A DNA stretch of 50,480 nucleotides, taken from contig CAMBIR010000010.1 in NCBI GenBank assembly GCA_945867665.1, forward strand, positions 1 to 50,480. The letters run 5' to 3'. This document shows, piece after piece, positions 36,378 through 45,851 of the stretch. The notes beneath the pieces are model-generated. The model was given only the letters and a program-made list of their open reading frames with translations. It was not told the origin of the DNA and ran no database searches. The stretch's first letter is position 1, and each line of letters begins with the position of its first letter. The position numbers and the translations under genes are program-made. Source of the stretch: an uncultured Bacillota bacterium. GTDB taxonomy: Bacteria > Bacillota_I > Bacilli_A > RF39 > UBA660.

Positions 36378-36974
36378 ATGTTACCTGACAAGTTGAAAAA
36401 AGTAGTTGAAAATTTTAAAAAGTTTCCTGGAATTGGTGAAAAAACTGCAGAACGTTTGACTTTTTCACTATTGGATTTTTCAAAGGAACAATTAACAAGT
36501 TTTTCGGATTCTCTTTTAGAAGTTAGGGATAATATCTTTTGTTGCTCTATTTGTGGAAATATTTCCGATAATGCTATTTGTTCAATATGTTCAGATTCTT
36601 CTAGAGATAGTGAAGTTATTTTGGTAGTTGAAAAGGCAAAAGATATTTTGTTATTTGAAAAGAGTGCTACTTTTAAAGGAAAGTATCATGTTCTTGGAGG
36701 TTTAATTTCTCCACTTGATGGGATTGGTCCTAATGATATTAATCTTGCAAATTTGATTTCTAGAATTCATTCTGAAAAGATAAAAGAAATTGTATTTGCG
36801 TTGAAATCTAATATTGAGGCTGAAACAACTATTCAATACATAAAAAAAATTTTATGTGATACGGAAATAAAAATTTCTAAATTAGCTATTGGTGTTCCAA
36901 TAGGTGCCGATATGGAATATATTGATTCATTGACGTTGGGATTGGCAATTGATGAAAGAAAAAATATTAGTTAA
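36378..36974 (+). CDS. recR: Recombination protein RecR
   Basis: RecR works with RecFO at DNA gaps. The 198-residue product has an N-terminal helix-hairpin-helix (FPGIGEKTAERLTF). The zinc finger is CCSICGNISDNAICSIC. The TOPRIM domain has VILVVEKAKDILLFE and GKYHVLGGLISPLDGIGPNDINL, and the C-terminal Walker-like/conserved end has LAIGVPIGADMEYIDSLTLGLAI. It is one base after ybaB. RecF is encoded in the same window. Confidence 0.96.
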   Translation: MLPDKLKKVVENFKKFPGIGEKTAERLTFSLLDFSKEQLTSFSDSLLEVRDNIFCCSICGNISDNAICSICSDSSRDSEVILVVEKAKDILLFEKSATFKGKYHVLGGLISPLDGIGPNDINLANLISRIHSEKIKEIVFALKSNIEAETTIQYIKKILCDTEIKISKLAIGVPIGADMEYIDSLTLGLAIDERKNIS

Positions 36975-37012
36975 TTCAAGAGATATAACATAAATTTTAA
37001 TAGGTGATTTAT

Positions 37013-37192
37013 GTGAGATATTTTTTGATATTAAAAAAAATAATAATTGGAATGATTTTAATTTATTCTTTTAATAGTTTTGGAGCTTTGATGAATTTTG
37101 TGATACCGATTAATTTTTTTACAGTTTTGTTAGTATCTATTTTTGATATTTCTGCTGTTTTTTGTTTGTTTTTGTTTTATATATTTTTATAA
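37013..37192 (+). CDS. bofA: BofA-like sigma-K-processing inhibitor
   Basis: A 59-residue, very hydrophobic protein with two membrane segments. The second half (FGALMNFVIPINFFTVLLVSI followed by an aromatic hydrophobic end) fits the BofA pattern G-G...IPIN..T....GI.G.PG. In B. subtilis BofA blocks the SpoIVFB protease in the outer forespore membrane and lies just after recR-yaaL, the same neighbourhood. The GTG at 37013 has AGGTGAT at proper spacing and is preferred over the GTG at 37004. It is shorter than B. subtilis BofA (87 aa) and the C-terminal glycines are replaced, so function may be altered. Confidence 0.7.
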   Translation: MRYFLILKKIIIGMILIYSFNSFGALMNFVIPINFFTVLLVSIFDISAVFCLFLFYIFL

Positions 37193-37208
37193 AAAGCAGG
37201 TGATTTTT

Positions 37209-38198
37209 ATGTTGGATGATTATAAAAATGAACAGGTTATACCTTATATGCTTATTAGAAATTCTGTTTTGAATAAGCGATTATCTCATGCTTATTTGAT
37301 TGATGCAAATCATTATAGTGATTCTTTTGAATTTGCAGTTTCAATGGCTAAATTTATTTTTTGTAAAAATCATTATAGTAAATTACAATCAGATAGGTGC
37401 GGATACTGTAATATTTGTTCAAGAATTGATGATGGTAATTATCCAGAGTTTAGAATAGTTGAACCAGATGGTTTAGTCATAAAGAAAGAACAGTTATTAG
37501 ATTTACAAGATGATTTTAATTTGTCTTGTATAGAAGGTAATTATAGAATATATATTATAAAAGATTGTGAAAAGATGAATAAACAGGCATCTAATTGTTT
37601 ATTAAAATTTTTAGAAGAGCCAGTTCCTGGTGTTGTTGCTATACTTTTGACTAATCATTTTAGTAATGTATTGAGTACTATTGTTTCTAGATGTCAAATT
37701 TTTCATTTGAATAGTAATTATTTAAAACTAAAGGGAAGCACACTGGATAAATTATTAGTGATGAATTCTGTTTTTCAAAAAGATAAGAAGAATTTATTAT
37801 CTGATGATGCAAATCTTTTTATAGTAGAAGAAGTTTTGGATTTTGTAAATTATTTTGAAGAAAATAATTTAGATATTCTGATTTATTTAAGGAAAAAATG
37901 GAGTAATGTTCTTTCTAATAGAGATAACACTATTTTAGCCTTTTTTTTGCTAGTATTTTTGTATTATGATGCTTTAAAGTACAAACTTTCTATTGATAAT
38001 GAGTATCTTTTTTCAGATTATTTGGATGAAATTTCTTTTGTTTCTTCTAGAAATTCAGTAGATGATTTGATTTATAAGATAGAAGTTTGTCAGTATGGTT
38101 ATAATATGCTACAAAAAAATGTAAACGTGAATCTTTTAGTTGATGATATTGTTATTAGATTGGGTGATAAAGATGGATATAGTAGAAGTGCAGTTTGA
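37209..38198 (+). CDS. holB: DNA polymerase III delta' subunit
   Basis: A clamp-loader subunit, 329 residues. It starts with RNSVLNKRLSHAYLIDA (compare hAYLF in DnaX). The four-cysteine zinc module is present as DRCGYCNICSRI with a preceding Cys. Then come YIIKDCEKMNKQASNCLLKFLEEP and LLTNHFSNVLSTIVSRCQIF with the SRC motif. Walker A is degenerate, as usual for delta'. The ATG at 37209 follows GCAGGTGA; the frame extends upstream over bofA without similarity. It overlaps ricT by 26 bases. Confidence 0.92.
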   Translation: MLDDYKNEQVIPYMLIRNSVLNKRLSHAYLIDANHYSDSFEFAVSMAKFIFCKNHYSKLQSDRCGYCNICSRIDDGNYPEFRIVEPDGLVIKKEQLLDLQDDFNLSCIEGNYRIYIIKDCEKMNKQASNCLLKFLEEPVPGVVAILLTNHFSNVLSTIVSRCQIFHLNSNYLKLKGSTLDKLLVMNSVFQKDKKNLLSDDANLFIVEEVLDFVNYFEENNLDILIYLRKKWSNVLSNRDNTILAFFLLVFLYYDALKYKLSIDNEYLFSDYLDEISFVSSRNSVDDLIYKIEVCQYGYNMLQKNVNVNLLVDDIVIRLGDKDGYSRSAV

Positions 38199-38961
38199 AT
38201 ATAATCATTCTTCTTCTTTTTTTAGAAACGAAAAGCAGAAATTAAAGAAGAATATGTATGTTATAGTAAATACTGATAAGGGATTGCAATATGGAAAAGT
38301 TATTAATTTTTTTAGTGATGTTTCTAAGTTAGATGATGTTCATTTGTTTTCTGTAGTTAGAATTTCTACTAAAAAGGATTATTATCAATATTTGGAGAAT
38401 AAGAAGATGGAAATTGAGGCGATAACTACATGTAAAGAAATGGTAAGAAAATGTGGATTATCAATGAATATTTTGGATTCACATTATAATTTTGACCGTT
38501 CGCAGTTGATTTTTCGATTTATCGCTGATGAAAGGGTTGATTTTAGACAATTAGCTAGAGATTTGGGAACTAAGTTTAGAACTAGGATAGAACTTCGTCA
38601 GATTGGCATTCGTGATAAGGCTAAGGAAATTGGTGGTATTGGTCCTTGTGGAAGATTGCTGTGCTGTAGTAGTTTTTTAAAAAGTTTTGATAGTGTTACT
38701 ATTAATATGGCAAAGAATCAGAATGTTTCTTTGAATCCTTCGAAGATAAATGGTGTGTGTGGTAGATTATTATGCTGTTTGAGATATGAAAATGACTGTT
38801 ATACTAATCAAAAGAAAAAGTTTCCTAAAGTTGGTTCGATGATTGAATTGACTCAAGGTACTGGAAAAGTAGTAGCTGTCAATGTGGTACGTGGAAGTTA
38901 TAGTGTTGAATTTGAAAATAAAGTTAGGGTAGAAGTTGAGTGCGATGAGGAAAAAAAATAG
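38173..38961 (+). CDS. ricT: RicT/YaaT, PSP1-domain regulatory iron-sulfur protein
   Basis: A 262-residue PSP1-domain protein. RicT is part of the RicAFT complex, which carries iron-sulfur clusters and promotes RNase Y-dependent mRNA maturation and, in Bacillus, competence, sporulation and biofilms. Cysteine-rich signatures are GGIGPCGRLLCCSSFLKSF and NGVCGRLLCCLRYEND, and FRTRIELRQIGIRDKAKEIG precedes them. The ATG at 38173 is preferred (GGGTGATAAAG). Gene order holB-ricT-trmN6-rsmI follows B. subtilis, but yabA between ricT and trmN6 is missing. Confidence 0.93.
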   Translation: MDIVEVQFEYNHSSSFFRNEKQKLKKNMYVIVNTDKGLQYGKVINFFSDVSKLDDVHLFSVVRISTKKDYYQYLENKKMEIEAITTCKEMVRKCGLSMNILDSHYNFDRSQLIFRFIADERVDFRQLARDLGTKFRTRIELRQIGIRDKAKEIGGIGPCGRLLCCSSFLKSFDSVTINMAKNQNVSLNPSKINGVCGRLLCCLRYENDCYTNQKKKFPKVGSMIELTQGTGKVVAVNVVRGSYSVEFENKVRVEVECDEEKK

Positions 38962-39661
38962 ATTATTAAATTTGGATGCTATTATTTATCAAGATGATGA
39001 CTGGTTTAAATTTTCATTAGATTCTGTTTTACTTGCTAGGTTTGTAACAATTAATTTGAGAACAAAAAGAATTATGGATTTAGCAACCGGTAATGCTCCT
39101 ATTCCTATGCTTCTTTCTTATCGAACTAATGCTATTATTTATGGAGTTGAGTACCAAAAGTGTATTTTTGAACTAGGAGTAGATTCTGTTAATGATAATT
39201 GTATGGATAATCAAATTAAACTATTTTGTGATGATGTTTCTTTGATTCATCAAAAATTTGATAGTGATTTTTTTGATGTTGTGACTTGTAATCCACCTTA
39301 TTTTAAAAATAATAATTTTAATTTAAATGAAGTAAAAGCAATAGCAAGGCATGAAATATTTTTGGATTTGGATACTGTTTTAAAACAGGCTTTTTACTTG
39401 TTAAAAAATGGTGGTGTTTTTGCGATGGTTCATAGAACAGAGCGATTTGTGGAAGTGATGAGTAAAATGAAAAAATATCATTTGGAACCTAAGAAAATTC
39501 AGTTTATTTATCCTAAAAAGGGGCAGAGTAGTGATTTGTTTTTGATTGAAGGAGTAAAAAACGGTAAAGTTGGTTTAAAAATGTTGTTTCCTTTGATTGT
39601 TCATAATGAGGATAATACTTATACAGATGAGATTCAAAAAATTTTGAATTTTAAATATTAG
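38945..39661 (+). CDS. tRNA1(Val) (adenine37-N6)-methyltransferase-like protein (YabB/YfiC)
   Basis: A 238-residue SAM-dependent methyltransferase. Motif I is IMDLATGNAPIPMLL. The N6-adenine catalytic motif is NPPY in DVVTCNPPYFKN. KAIARHEIFLDLDTVLKQA and GVFAMVHRTERF are typical of the YabB/TrmN6 group. The ATG at 38945 lies inside the end of ricT (17-base overlap). In other bacteria the enzyme methylates A37 of tRNA-Val. Substrate not proven here. Confidence 0.9.
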   Translation: MRKKNRLLNLDAIIYQDDDWFKFSLDSVLLARFVTINLRTKRIMDLATGNAPIPMLLSYRTNAIIYGVEYQKCIFELGVDSVNDNCMDNQIKLFCDDVSLIHQKFDSDFFDVVTCNPPYFKNNNFNLNEVKAIARHEIFLDLDTVLKQAFYLLKNGGVFAMVHRTERFVEVMSKMKKYHLEPKKIQFIYPKKGQSSDLFLIEGVKNGKVGLKMLFPLIVHNEDNTYTDEIQKILNFKY

Positions 39662-39670
39662 GAGGTTTGT

Positions 39671-40516
39671 ATGTGGAAAAAGAGTTATGATGATGGGGCA
39701 ATTTTATATTTAGTTCCTACGCCAATTGGAAATATGGAGGATATTACTTTTCGTAGTTTAAAAGTTTTAAAAGATGTAGAGGTTATTTTTTCGGAAGATA
39801 CTAGGGTTACTCAAAATTTGTTAAACTATTTTGAAATTAAGAAAAGGTTGATAGCGCTTCATGACCATAATGAAAGTATTGTAAAGGAAGAAGTGCTTTC
39901 CTATTTAGAACAGGGAGTAAATGTTGCTATTGTTACAGATAGAGGAACTCCTATCATTAGTGATCCTGGTTATAAGACGGTTTCTTATGTTAGTAAGAAA
40001 GGTTATTCTGTTGTTGCACTTCCTGGTGCTTGTGCTTTTGTTCCAGCATTAATTGTTTCGGGAATTAATCCACAACCATTTACTTTTTATGGTTTTTTAG
40101 ATAGTAAAATCGAAAAAAGAAAAAAAGAGCTTTTAAGTTTAAAATTTGTTACAAACACTCTTATTTTTTATGAAGCACCACATCGTATTTTGCAAACGAT
40201 GAAGTTGATGTTAGAAATTTTTGGGGATAGAGAAGTAAGTTTATCTCGTGAAATTACTAAAAAATTTGAGAGTGTTTATCGAGGAAATATTACTGATTTA
40301 TTGCCAACTTTAAATGAAATAAAAGGTGAATTTGTAATTGTTGTTTCTGGTTTTGAAAAATCTATAGATGATAGACAGTTTGGAGTGGTTGAACAAGTAG
40401 AATTTTATATCAATAATGGTATGGATAAGATGGAAGCTATTAAAGTTGTTGCTCGAGAAAGAGAGATGAAGAAAAATGACGTTTATGCAATGTATCATCA
40501 GGAGGCGAGAAAATGA
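39671..40516 (+). CDS. rsmI: 16S rRNA (cytidine1402-2'-O)-methyltransferase
   Basis: RsmI, 281 residues, modifies C1402 in the decoding centre. It is a tetrapyrrole-methylase-fold protein. LYLVPTPIGNMEDITFRSLKVLKDV is the signature N-terminus. SEDTRVTQNLLNYF, VTDRGTPIISDPGY and FYEAPHRILQTM follow. AGGAGG precedes the ATG, and the ATG of pth overlaps its stop (ATGA). Confidence 0.95.
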   Translation: MWKKSYDDGAILYLVPTPIGNMEDITFRSLKVLKDVEVIFSEDTRVTQNLLNYFEIKKRLIALHDHNESIVKEEVLSYLEQGVNVAIVTDRGTPIISDPGYKTVSYVSKKGYSVVALPGACAFVPALIVSGINPQPFTFYGFLDSKIEKRKKELLSLKFVTNTLIFYEAPHRILQTMKLMLEIFGDREVSLSREITKKFESVYRGNITDLLPTLNEIKGEFVIVVSGFEKSIDDRQFGVVEQVEFYINNGMDKMEAIKVVAREREMKKNDVYAMYHQEARK

Positions 40517-41073
40517 AGTTAATAGTGGGATTGGGAAATCCAGGTAGAGAATATAATAATACTAGACATAATGTTGGCTTTCAATTATTAGATTATATTG
40601 TTTTTTCAAAGCATCTTTCTTTTTCTAAGGAAAAATTTAACGCGAGTTATGTTGAAATGATGGTTAAAGGTGAGAAAGTATTATTGATTAAGCCTTTATC
40701 TTATATGAATTTGTCTGGTTCAGTTGTTGCAAAATTTGTTTCTTTTTATAAAATTAATATTAATGATATTCTAGTTATTCAAGATGACTTAGATATGAAT
40801 TTTGGTAGAATTAAGTTTGTTTATGATAGTAGTTGTGGCGGTCATAATGGAATTAGAGATATTGAAAGATGTCTTGGAACGAAAAAATATGCTAGGTTAA
40901 AAATTGGGATTGCACATGATAAAACAATTGATACTAAAGATTATGTATTAGGTTCCTTTAGTAAAGAGGAACAACAAGAATTGGAAAATATAGATCAATA
41001 TTTAGAAAACGTGGTTGAAGATTTTTGTAGTATGAATTTAGAGAATTTGATGAGTAAATATAATCGTAAATAG
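40513..41073 (+). CDS. pth: Peptidyl-tRNA hydrolase
   Basis: Pth recycles peptidyl-tRNA. The 186-residue product has LIVGLGNPGREYNNTRHNVGF, with the catalytic His in TRHNVG. KPLSYMNLSGSVVAKF, IQDDLDMNFGRIKF and SCGGHNGIRDIERCLG carry the other active-site residues (Asn, Asp, His). It is translationally coupled to rsmI by a 4-base overlap. A pth-mfd neighbourhood is normal for Firmicutes. Confidence 0.96.
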   Translation: MKLIVGLGNPGREYNNTRHNVGFQLLDYIVFSKHLSFSKEKFNASYVEMMVKGEKVLLIKPLSYMNLSGSVVAKFVSFYKININDILVIQDDLDMNFGRIKFVYDSSCGGHNGIRDIERCLGTKKYARLKIGIAHDKTIDTKDYVLGSFSKEEQQELENIDQYLENVVEDFCSMNLENLMSKYNRK

Positions 41074-41131
41074 ATTTTAGTATACTTATCAATATTTTTC
41101 TTATTTTTAAGGGTTAAGGAGGATTTTTTAT

Positions 41132-44100
41132 ATGAGTTTTTTTCGTAATTTGTTTGATATTGATGATGGTAGTTATTATGGAGTAAGTGGTTTAAATTCT
41201 GAGTTGAATTGTATTTATGTTTATGATTCTTTTGTTAAATATGATAAGGGAATGATGGTGATTACGAATTCTTTATATGAAGCAAACATGTTGTTTAATA
41301 AACTTTTAAATTATACAGATAAGGTATTATTTTTTCCTATGGATGATTTTATTACAAGTGAAGCAATTGCAATTAGTCCAGAGTTTAAAAGTGAGAGAAT
41401 TCATACTTTAAATCAGTTATCTAAGGATAATAAATATATTGTAGTTACAAATTTAATGGGGGTTCTTAGATATTTACCAGATATTCGTGTTTGGCGCAAC
41501 CATGTTATTCATTTAGAAAAGGGAATGATAATCGAAAGAGATAGTTTAATCCAAAAGTTATGTGATATGGGGTATGAGAGAGAGACTATTGTTAGTGAGA
41601 CTGGTAAGTTGGGAGTTAGAGGATATGTTTTAGATATTTTTCCTATTGATTTTGAGCAACCTATTCGTATTGAATTTTGGGGAGATGAGATTGATAGTAT
41701 TAGATATTTTGATATTGATTCCCAGCTTTCTATGAGTTTATTAGACAAAGTTGAGGTTTATCCTTATACAGAATTTTTATTAGATAATGACTGTGATGTT
41801 TCTCAGAAGAAACAAAAATATTTAAAATATTATTCTAAGAAAATTAGTTCTTTGTGGGAATATATGGATAGTAGTATGTGTTTTTATTATGATTATAATC
41901 AAATAGAAGAGGGATATCGTCTTTTAAGGGAAACAATTTTTAGTTATGATAAAGATAATCGTAATACTTCTGGAATTCAAACAAATTATATGTATGACTT
42001 ATCGGATATTCATTTTAAAAATGAAGTATTTTTGATGAATTTTGACAATATTTTGATGAATATTAAGTTAGATGATGAGAAAAAATATGTTAGTGGTGAG
42101 GTTGAGCGTTATAATGGTAATTTTAGTTTATTGAAAACAGATTTAGAGAAATATTTATTGCACCATAAAACTGTTATTCTTTGTGTAGATTCTGAACATT
42201 CTAGAGAAAGAATAATGAAGTATTTTGAGGATATGGATGTTGTTTGTTCAACGGAAGATTCTATTGTTTTAGAGAAGATTAATATTATTGTAAAAAATAT
42301 AGAAAATGGTTTTCTTTTTGGAGATTATGTGGTAATTTCTGCTAATGATATGTTTCATTCGAATGAGGTTAAGAAAAAGTATAAAAATAAATTTAAACTT
42401 GGGACGAAAATTAATAATGTTAGTAATATTTCTAAAGGGGACTATATTGTACATGAGGCACATGGAATTGGTATTTATGATGAGTTGTGTACAATTGTTA
42501 AAAATGGCTATAAAAAGGATTATATAAAATTAATTTATGATGGTGGAGATGTTTTATATATTCCTGTTGAAAAAATTGATAGAATTAGTAAATTTTCTGG
42601 TAAGGAAGGAATTAGTGTTCGGCTTGATAGTCTTAGTAGTGATAAGTGGCAAAAAAAGAAGGCTAGAGTTCGAAGCCGTTTGGAGGATATTGCGGCGAAT
42701 TTAATTAAGGTTTCTGCTGAACGTGAGGCGATGAGGGGATTTGCATTTTCAGCGGATGATGAGAGTCAAATTTTGTTTGATCATGGTTTTCAATTTGAGG
42801 AGACTCCAGATCAATTGAAGGCAATTTCTGCTATTAAATATGAGATGGAAAAGCCTAAACCTATGGATATGCTTTTGTGTGGAGATGTTGGATATGGGAA
42901 AACGGAGGTTGCTTTTCGGGCGATGTTTAAAGCGGTTAATGATGGGAAGCAAGTTGCTTATTTGTGTCCAACGACGATTTTGTCTAATCAACAGTATAAA
43001 AATGCTTTGAAAAGATTTGAGGGATTTCCGGTTTCTATTGCTTTGTTGAATCGTTTTGTTGACCGAAAAAAGCAACAGGTAATAATTGAAGATTTGAAAC
43101 AAGGTAAAATAGATATTTTATTTGGTACGCATCGTATTCTTAGTAATGATATTGCTTTTCGTGATTTAGGGTTATTGGTAATTGATGAGGAGCAACGGTT
43201 TGGGGTTACACATAAGGAAAAAATTAAGCAATATAAGGCGAATATTGATGTTCTTACTTTATCCGCTACGCCTATTCCTAGAACGCTTCAAATGTCAATG
43301 ACTGGGATTCGTAGTCTTGCTTTGATAGAAACACCACCGCTTCAAAGACTTCCGATTCAAACTTATGTTCTTGGAGAAAATGATAATGTTATTAAAGATG
43401 CATTGTATAAGGAATTATCTAGAAATGGTCAGGCTTTTGTTTTATATAATCATGTTGATGATATTGAAAAGAAGATGATTGAGTTGAATAAGTTAGTTCC
43501 TGAAGCAAGAATGGATTTCGCTCATGGGAGAATGACTAAAACTGAGCTTGAGGATAAGATGCAGGAATTTATTGATTATGAGTTTGATGTTTTGGTTTGT
43601 ACCACTATTATTGAGACAGGAATTGATATTCCTAACGTTAATACTTTGATTATTATGGATGCTGATCATTTTGGTTTATCGCAGTTGTATCAGATTAGAG
43701 GGCGAATTGGTAGAAGTGATAAGATAGGTTATGCTTATTTGATGTATGATAATCATAAGGAATTAAATGAGATTGCAGTGAAGAGATTAAATACAATTAA
43801 GGAATTTACGGAACTTGGTAGTGGTTTTAAGATTGCAATGAGAGATTTGTCTATTAGAGGAGCAGGGGATATTCTTGGTAGTGAACAGTCTGGTTTTATT
43901 GATACAATTGGAATCGAACTTTATTTGAAAATGTTAAAGGATGCTGTTGATAAAATTAAGGGAGAGTATGTTCCAGAAGAAGTGGATGAAAACTTAGATA
44001 ATCGTAGTTTAATTGATGTTGATACGCATATTGATGATAGCTATATTAAGGATGATGATTTGAAGATAGAGATCCATAAGAAAATTAATGAAGTTAATTC

Positions 44101-44461
44101 CATGGAGAAATTAAATGAAGTAAAGGCTGAACTGGAGGATCGCTTTGGGAAAATTAGTTATGAATTAGAAGTATATATGTATGAGGAATGGTTTGAAAAA
44201 TTGGCGAATAAATTGGAAATTAAGAAGGTAAAACAAACAAAGACAATGGTTGATTTGGAATTATCGGAAGAAATTAGTAAAAAAATTCAAGGAGAGGAAT
44301 TATTCATGATGTCTTATGAAGTTTCTCCACATTTTAAATTGAGTTTTCGAGATAATAAAATTCATATTATTTTAGAACTGATTAATTTAGATAAACATTT
44401 CTTGTTATATATTATTGAATTATTATCTAAACTTATTGATAAGTTGGAGTTAGATAGTTAG
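41132..44461 (+). CDS. mfd: Transcription-repair coupling factor
   Basis: Mfd removes stalled RNA polymerase and recruits UvrA. The 1109-residue product starts with the UvrB-like domains (1-~340). The RNA polymerase-interacting CarD-like domain has GDYIVHEAHGIGIYDEL. The RecG-like translocase has Walker A GDVGYGKTEVAFRAMF, DEEQRFGVTHKEKIK, LSATPIPRTLQMSM, IIETGIDIPNVNT and QIRGRIGRSDKIGYAYLMY. The TRG motif follows (GSGFKIAMRDLSIRGAGDILGSEQSG), then the C-terminal UvrA-masking D7 domain. AAGGAGG precedes the ATG. Length is slightly below the Bacillus ~1177. Confidence 0.97.
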   Translation: MSFFRNLFDIDDGSYYGVSGLNSELNCIYVYDSFVKYDKGMMVITNSLYEANMLFNKLLNYTDKVLFFPMDDFITSEAIAISPEFKSERIHTLNQLSKDNKYIVVTNLMGVLRYLPDIRVWRNHVIHLEKGMIIERDSLIQKLCDMGYERETIVSETGKLGVRGYVLDIFPIDFEQPIRIEFWGDEIDSIRYFDIDSQLSMSLLDKVEVYPYTEFLLDNDCDVSQKKQKYLKYYSKKISSLWEYMDSSMCFYYDYNQIEEGYRLLRETIFSYDKDNRNTSGIQTNYMYDLSDIHFKNEVFLMNFDNILMNIKLDDEKKYVSGEVERYNGNFSLLKTDLEKYLLHHKTVILCVDSEHSRERIMKYFEDMDVVCSTEDSIVLEKINIIVKNIENGFLFGDYVVISANDMFHSNEVKKKYKNKFKLGTKINNVSNISKGDYIVHEAHGIGIYDELCTIVKNGYKKDYIKLIYDGGDVLYIPVEKIDRISKFSGKEGISVRLDSLSSDKWQKKKARVRSRLEDIAANLIKVSAEREAMRGFAFSADDESQILFDHGFQFEETPDQLKAISAIKYEMEKPKPMDMLLCGDVGYGKTEVAFRAMFKAVNDGKQVAYLCPTTILSNQQYKNALKRFEGFPVSIALLNRFVDRKKQQVIIEDLKQGKIDILFGTHRILSNDIAFRDLGLLVIDEEQRFGVTHKEKIKQYKANIDVLTLSATPIPRTLQMSMTGIRSLALIETPPLQRLPIQTYVLGENDNVIKDALYKELSRNGQAFVLYNHVDDIEKKMIELNKLVPEARMDFAHGRMTKTELEDKMQEFIDYEFDVLVCTTIIETGIDIPNVNTLIIMDADHFGLSQLYQIRGRIGRSDKIGYAYLMYDNHKELNEIAVKRLNTIKEFTELGSGFKIAMRDLSIRGAGDILGSEQSGFIDTIGIELYLKMLKDAVDKIKGEYVPEEVDENLDNRSLIDVDTHIDDSYIKDDDLKIEIHKKINEVNSMEKLNEVKAELEDRFGKISYELEVYMYEEWFEKLANKLEIKKVKQTKTMVDLELSEEISKKIQGEELFMMSYEVSPHFKLSFRDNKIHIILELINLDKHFLLYIIELLSKLIDKLELDS

Positions 44462-44462
44462 T

Positions 44463-44520
44463 TTTAAAGTATTTTATTGATATTGTATATTCTTTTTTGC
44501 TATTTTTTAAAATACTTAAA
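44463..44520 (+). terminator. Inverted repeat after mfd, possible weak terminator
   Basis: tttaaagtatttta pairs with taaaatacttaaa around a 32-base T-rich loop. There is no U-run after it. Confidence 0.35.
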
Positions 44521-44543
44521 TTTATAGAGAGTGGTGTATTGAG

Positions 44544-45308
44544 ATGAAGGTAGTGTTTAGTGATTTTGATCGGACGATGGTGGATGTAAGTAAAAGTACT
44601 TTAAGTAGGGAACAGTTAAGTATTTTATCAAAATTGAGGGAAAAAGGTATTATTTTCTCGGTTGTGACGGGGCGATGTCTTTCTTTTTTTCGCGAAAATT
44701 ATTCTGAGTTAATGAATGTTGTGTCTTACTTTATTTTATCTAATGGTAGTAGTATTTATGATGTTTCTAATAAGCGTTATATTTATCATAATTTTATTGA
44801 TAGTGGTGATTTAAAAAAAATTTACGAATGTGCTAAAAGATATCATTTGAGTATTTATTTTAATCTATTGGAAGGAAGAATTCGTGTAGAAAGAGGAGAT
44901 TATCAAGATTTTGATTTTGATGAGATGACCTGTGAGCAAGTGGTTTTGTCGATGGATAGTGGAAATTTGGATGATTTAATAAGGAATATTGAACGAATTA
45001 GAGGAGTTGTCATTAGTAATAAAGGGGTAGAACCTGGTGATGGTGATTTCTTTTTGGATATTAATAAAAGAGAAGTATCTAAAGGAAATGCTGTTTCTTA
45101 TTTGTGTGACTATCTGAAATTTTCTAAAGAGGATGCGATTTGTTTTGGAGATAGTGATAATGATATATCAATGTTTCATGTGGTTGGTAAGAGAGTTGCT
45201 GTAAAAAATGCTAGTTGTGGGATTAAAGAGAATGCAGATATAGTAATAGATAGTGTGTGGGAAGATGGTGTATTTAGGTATATTGAGGATGTTTTTCTTA
45301 AAAAATAA
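44544..45308 (+). CDS. HAD-superfamily Cof-type phosphatase
   Basis: A 254-residue haloacid-dehalogenase-type hydrolase. Motif I is FSDFDRTMVDVS (catalytic Asp pair). Motif II is FSVVTGRCLSFF. A C2-type cap (~85-190) follows. Motif III Lys is in DINKREVSKGNAVSYL, and motif IV is CFGDSDNDISMFHVVG. It belongs to the Cof/YidA-like subfamily, usually acting on sugar phosphates or nucleotide cofactors. The true substrate cannot be read from sequence. It has a strong terminator of its own. Confidence 0.9.
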   Translation: MKVVFSDFDRTMVDVSKSTLSREQLSILSKLREKGIIFSVVTGRCLSFFRENYSELMNVVSYFILSNGSSIYDVSNKRYIYHNFIDSGDLKKIYECAKRYHLSIYFNLLEGRIRVERGDYQDFDFDEMTCEQVVLSMDSGNLDDLIRNIERIRGVVISNKGVEPGDGDFFLDINKREVSKGNAVSYLCDYLKFSKEDAICFGDSDNDISMFHVVGKRVAVKNASCGIKENADIVIDSVWEDGVFRYIEDVFLKK

Positions 45309-45395
45309 AATGTGGTTAATGGTTGTATAATTTATGGGGATTTATTTCATTATGATAATGTAGTTTGAAATTTATCTTTTTTGTTTATTCCTTGA

Positions 45396-45427
45396 AAAGT
45401 TAATGAGAAATCATTGACTTTTTTTGT
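45396..45427 (+). terminator. Terminator after the HAD gene
   Basis: A perfect 11-bp stem (aaagttaatga/tcattgacttt) is closed by a GAAA tetraloop and followed by T-rich sequence. Confidence 0.85.
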
Positions 45428-45513
45428 AAAGTACTGATATAAATTTTTTCTTTTTAGAATTCTTTTTTGTACTCTTTTATTTTTTTGCTATAATGGAAGA
45501 AAAGAGGGATAGT

Positions 45514-45828
45514 ATGAAGAAAGAGAGAATTGTTAATACAGAAGAATTTAGAATGAAGATAGTGAATATGTTAAAAATATATGGCTATTATGACGGGGTG
45601 CTAGTTAGAGGGGATAATGAGAAAAATTTTATTGCTGGAATTTTAGAGATAGATGATGTGATTAATAATAAAAAAGATTTTAAAGAGTTAAAGAGAAGTA
45701 TTTTGAAGTTACGAGATTATTGCTATGAAAATAATTATGATAGATTAATAGAAGAAGTAAATTATTTTTATTTGGAAATGGGAAGAAATATTCGTAAGAA
45801 ATTTGGAAACTTTTTTGAGAGAATTTAG
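45514..45828 (+). CDS. Small protein of unknown function
   Basis: A 104-residue, charged, probably helical cytoplasmic protein; I do not recognise a family. It is rich in Lys, Glu and Asn, with a central FKELKRSILKLRDYCYENNY stretch and a basic C-terminus (IRKKFGNFFERI). The ATG at 45514 follows AGAGGGA. An earlier in-frame ATG at 45493 overlaps the -10 TATAAT (45488-45493), so it is not the start. It is followed after 23 bases by the Mbeg1-like gene, with which it may be co-transcribed. Confidence 0.65.
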   Translation: MKKERIVNTEEFRMKIVNMLKIYGYYDGVLVRGDNEKNFIAGILEIDDVINNKKDFKELKRSILKLRDYCYENNYDRLIEEVNYFYLEMGRNIRKKFGNFFERI

Positions 45829-45851
45829 TTTTATAAAATGGAGGTATTGAG

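Noticed and set aside
41132..44461. Reverse-strand open frames within mfd, dnaX, gyrA and gyrB
   Set aside because: These are low-complexity shadows of strongly supported genes, without ribosome sites or family resemblance.
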